Positions 62,017 through 64,000 of a stretch of 64,000 bases of DNA are shown here, one piece after another. The notes under the pieces were generated by a model, which worked only from the letters and a program-made list of their open reading frames with translations, searched no databases and was not told where the DNA came from. Numbering within the stretch: position 1 is the stretch's first letter; each line of letters starts with the position of its first letter. Made by a program: the position numbers and the translations under genes. Origin of the DNA: Streptomyces polyasparticus (GTDB lineage Bacteria; Actinomycetota; Actinomycetes; Streptomycetales; Streptomycetaceae); the NCBI RefSeq assembly GCF_014493765.1, contig NZ_JACTVJ010000015.1, positions 1-64,000 of the forward strand, in the 5' to 3' direction.

Positions 62017-62091
62017 GAGGATCCGAGCGGAGCTCGGATGCGGGGTCTGGGGCAGAGCCCCAGTTTCGGGAAGGGGCGGGGTGGGGTGAGA
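62000..62091 (-). repeat. Dispersed intergenic repeat, family 1, copy 6 (inverted)
   Basis: Reverse-complement copy of the family: CAGCCCCTCCGGCGTTTGAG start, ATCCGAGCGGAGCTCGGAT hairpin, end GGGAAGGGGCGGGGTGGGG. Confidence 0.85.
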
Positions 62092-62096
62092 AAAGG

Positions 62097-63434
62097 TCAG
62101 GACCTCAGCGCAGCGACTGCCGCGGCCAGCTCACCGGCCGCGTCCGGCACCGAGGTGTGCACCCCGTCCCGGACCACCTGGCGCCCGCCCACCACCGTGT
62201 GCCGGACATCCGCGGAGGTCGCCGCGAAGACCGCCGTCTCCGCAGCCAGCCGCGGCAACGGGCCGGCCGTACGCACAGAGTCCAGGGCCACGCACGTGAA
62301 GTCGGCCAGAGCGCCCGGCTCAAGGACGCCACCCGACGGCCAGCCCAGCGCCGCGTACCCGTCCGCCGACGCCGCCCGCAGGAGCGCCGCCGCCGTCCAG
62401 TGCCCCCGGGTCCGCGTACGGAGCCGCTCGTTGAGCTCCATCGCCCGCGCCTCCTCGAAGGGGTCGATCACCGCGTGCGAGTCCGAGCCCAGGGACAGCG
62501 GCGAACCCGCGCGCTGGAGGTCGGCCGCCGGGCCGATCCCGTCGGCGAGGTCACGTTCCGTCGTGGGGCACATGCACGTGCCCGTACCGGAGGAGCCGAG
62601 CAGACGGATGTCCTCGGGCGTGAGGTGGGTGTTGTGGACACCCGTGGTCGAAGCCCCGAGCACCCCGTGGTCCGCGAGCAGCTGCGTGGGCGTGCAGCCG
62701 TGCGCCTCCTGGCAGGCCGCGTTCTCCGCGGTCTGCTCCGAGAGGTGGACGTGCAGGGGCGCCGAGCGCGACCGGGCCCAGTCCGCCACCGTCCCCAACT
62801 GGGCCGCGGGCACGGCCCGTACGGAGTGCACGGCCGCCCCGATACGGACACCCTCGCGCTCCTTCAGGGCGGAGACCCGCGAGGCCCACGCCTCCGCGTC
62901 GCCGTCCGAGAAGCGCAGCTGGTGCTCGTTGGGAGCCGCACCGAAGCCCGAGGACAGATAGGCCGTGTCGAGGAGCGTGAGCCGGATCCCCGCCTCCGCG
63001 GCGGCCGCGATCAGCGCCTCCCCCATCGCGTTGGGCTCGGCGTAGCGCTGTCCGGCCGGCGCGTGGTGAAGGTAGTGGAACTCGCCCACCACCGTCATCC
63101 CGGCCAGCGCCATCTCCGCGTACACGGCCCGCGCGAGCCGGAAGTACGACTCGGGGGTGAGCCGGGACGCCACCTGGTACATGACCTCGCGCCAGGTCCA
63201 GAAGGTGCCGGAGCCGACCTGCACCGTGCCGCGCAGCGCCCGGTGGAAGGCGTGCGAGTGCGCGTTCGCCAGGCCGGGGAGCGTGAGGCCGCGCAGGACC
63301 ACCGCGCCCGCGGGGGGCGCGTCGACTCCCTTGCGTACGGCGGACAGGAGACCGTCCCCGGACACCTCCAGGACGACGCCAGGCTCCACCACCGGGTCGA
63401 GCCACGCGTACTCGGCCCAATAAGTCAGCTGCAC
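62097..63434 (-). CDS. hutF: Formimidoylglutamate deiminase
   Basis: A 445-aa amidohydrolase that deaminates N-formimino-L-glutamate to N-formyl-L-glutamate. Metal-site residues are in LANAHSHAFHRALRG, LHVHLSEQTAENAAC, the VHNTHLTPEDI block and SLGSDSHAVIDPFEEARAMEL. Its first 10 nt overlap the end of the M20 hydrolase gene, so the two are translationally coupled. With hutI downstream it forms the lower part of histidine catabolism via formylglutamate. ATG 63434 (MQLTYWAEYAW) is the start. Confidence 0.94.
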   Translation of the reverse strand: MQLTYWAEYAWLDPVVEPGVVLEVSGDGLLSAVRKGVDAPPAGAVVLRGLTLPGLANAHSHAFHRALRGTVQVGSGTFWTWREVMYQVASRLTPESYFRLARAVYAEMALAGMTVVGEFHYLHHAPAGQRYAEPNAMGEALIAAAAEAGIRLTLLDTAYLSSGFGAAPNEHQLRFSDGDAEAWASRVSALKEREGVRIGAAVHSVRAVPAAQLGTVADWARSRSAPLHVHLSEQTAENAACQEAHGCTPTQLLADHGVLGASTTGVHNTHLTPEDIRLLGSSGTGTCMCPTTERDLADGIGPAADLQRAGSPLSLGSDSHAVIDPFEEARAMELNERLRTRTRGHWTAAALLRAASADGYAALGWPSGGVLEPGALADFTCVALDSVRTAGPLPRLAAETAVFAATSADVRHTVVGGRQVVRDGVHTSVPDAAGELAAAVAALRS

Positions 63435-64000
63435 GCCAAGCCCTCCAGTACGTCCGCCAGTGCGAGCACCCCCGCCACGCAGTCGTCCTCGGCGGCGTAT
63501 TCGGCCGGGGAGTGCGAGATGCCCGTGAGGTTGCGTACGAACAGCATGGCCGTCGGGATCACCGAGGAGAGGATTCCCGCGTCGTGTCCCGCGCCCGTGC
63601 CGAGCACGGGGACGGACCCGCCCATCAGACGGCCCAGCTCGTCGCGCAGGGCGTCCTCGAACTCGATGACCGGCGTGAAGGACTCCCGTACGACGGAAAG
63701 GTCCACTCCGTGCCGGTCCGCGTATTCACGGGCCGCCTTCTCGATCGCGGTGACCGTCGCGTCCAGGTCGTCCGGCGAAGGGGCGCGCGAGTCCAGCCAG
63801 CCCCGTACCAAGGACGGAATGGCATTCACGCCGTTGGGCTCCACCGCGATCTTGCCGAACGTGGCCACCGCGCCCGCGAGTTCGGCCTCGCGGCGGGCCG
63901 CGAGCACCGTCTCCGCATACGGCAGCATCGGGTCGCGGCGGTCCACGAGCCGGGTCGTGCCGGCGTGGTTGGCCTCGCCCCGGAAGTCGAAGCGCCAGCG
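63425..64000 (-). CDS. M20-family amidohydrolase (allantoate amidohydrolase-like), partial, start beyond right edge
   Basis: The visible part is the C-terminal 191 residues of an M20 metallopeptidase-like hydrolase. It has the dimerisation-domain motif GEANHAGTTRLVDRRDP, the IPSLVRGWLDSRAP stretch and the late GTGAGHDAGILSS with the metal-binding His of the M20 AllC group. It ends in VLALADVLEGLACS and overlaps the hutF start by 10 nt. The family hydrolyses N-carbamoyl or ureido amino acids. In this setting N-formylglutamate would be a sensible substrate, since a hutG-type deformylase is not visible. That substrate is my inference. Confidence 0.85.
   Translation of the reverse strand, partial: RWRFDFRGEANHAGTTRLVDRRDPMLPYAETVLAARREAELAGAVATFGKIAVEPNGVNAIPSLVRGWLDSRAPSPDDLDATVTAIEKAAREYADRHGVDLSVVRESFTPVIEFEDALRDELGRLMGGSVPVLGTGAGHDAGILSSVIPTAMLFVRNLTGISHSPAEYAAEDDCVAGVLALADVLEGLACS

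Overview
The window is high-GC DNA with densely packed genes, frequent GTG starts and overlapping stop/start codons. It looks like a chromosome segment from the conserved core of a Streptomyces species. The gene set supports this: WhiB with its exact family sequence, coenzyme F420 genes, several LCP proteins, DUF3499 and DUF5719 proteins, a SigB-like sigma factor with partner-switching regulators, and the start of a histidine-utilisation cluster. From memory, the gene order matches the ahcY-to-hut region of S. coelicolor.

Layout. 1-366: promoter and leader region that appears to belong to an rRNA operon running off the left edge. 367-3207: SpoIIM-like and RDD membrane proteins and an unrecognised protein. 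3352-7309: S-adenosylhomocysteinase and a divergent fructose-type PTS permease. 7575-12899: minus-strand mannose-phosphate block (manB, Trm112-like, SIS-domain isomerase, manA) plus a cation transporter. 13089-16054: lactate permease, DUF3499 protein, metallopeptidase-like protein. 16203-22133: a DUF5719 lipo/secreted-type protein coupled to a 1302-aa membrane glycosyltransferase, then whiB. 22806-28064: cysteine-dioxygenase-like protein, fbiA-fbiB, an AlkA-like glycosylase and a sugar-nucleotide pyrophosphorylase. 28217-39477: a peptidoglycan amidase and five LCP ligases, an envelope-assembly region. 39474-47863: acetyltransferase, acyl-CoA dehydrogenase, UDP-glucose dehydrogenase, two M19 dipeptidase paralogues (one with a destroyed metal site), purK-purE. 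47991-53606: GtrA protein, two-component system, peptide transporter, secreted hydrolase. 53745-58052: four-gene surface-protein locus with LAETG and LPQTG sortase signals. 58286-60589: anti-sigma, anti-anti-sigma and sigma factor. 60708-64000: hutI, hutF and a partial M20 hydrolase.

How genes work together. manA, manB, the SIS protein, manC and ugd supply activated sugars; the large glycosyltransferase and the LCP ligases could assemble and attach wall glycopolymers; the amidase and dipeptidases process peptidoglycan or peptides. The four-gene surface locus resembles, in logic, the WxL loci of Firmicutes and is the most promising candidate for an under-described system. Other notable signals are short tandem arrays that begin in the last codons of several genes and run past the stop codon, two families of dispersed intergenic repeats, and a perfect 18-bp palindrome upstream of the metallopeptidase-like gene.
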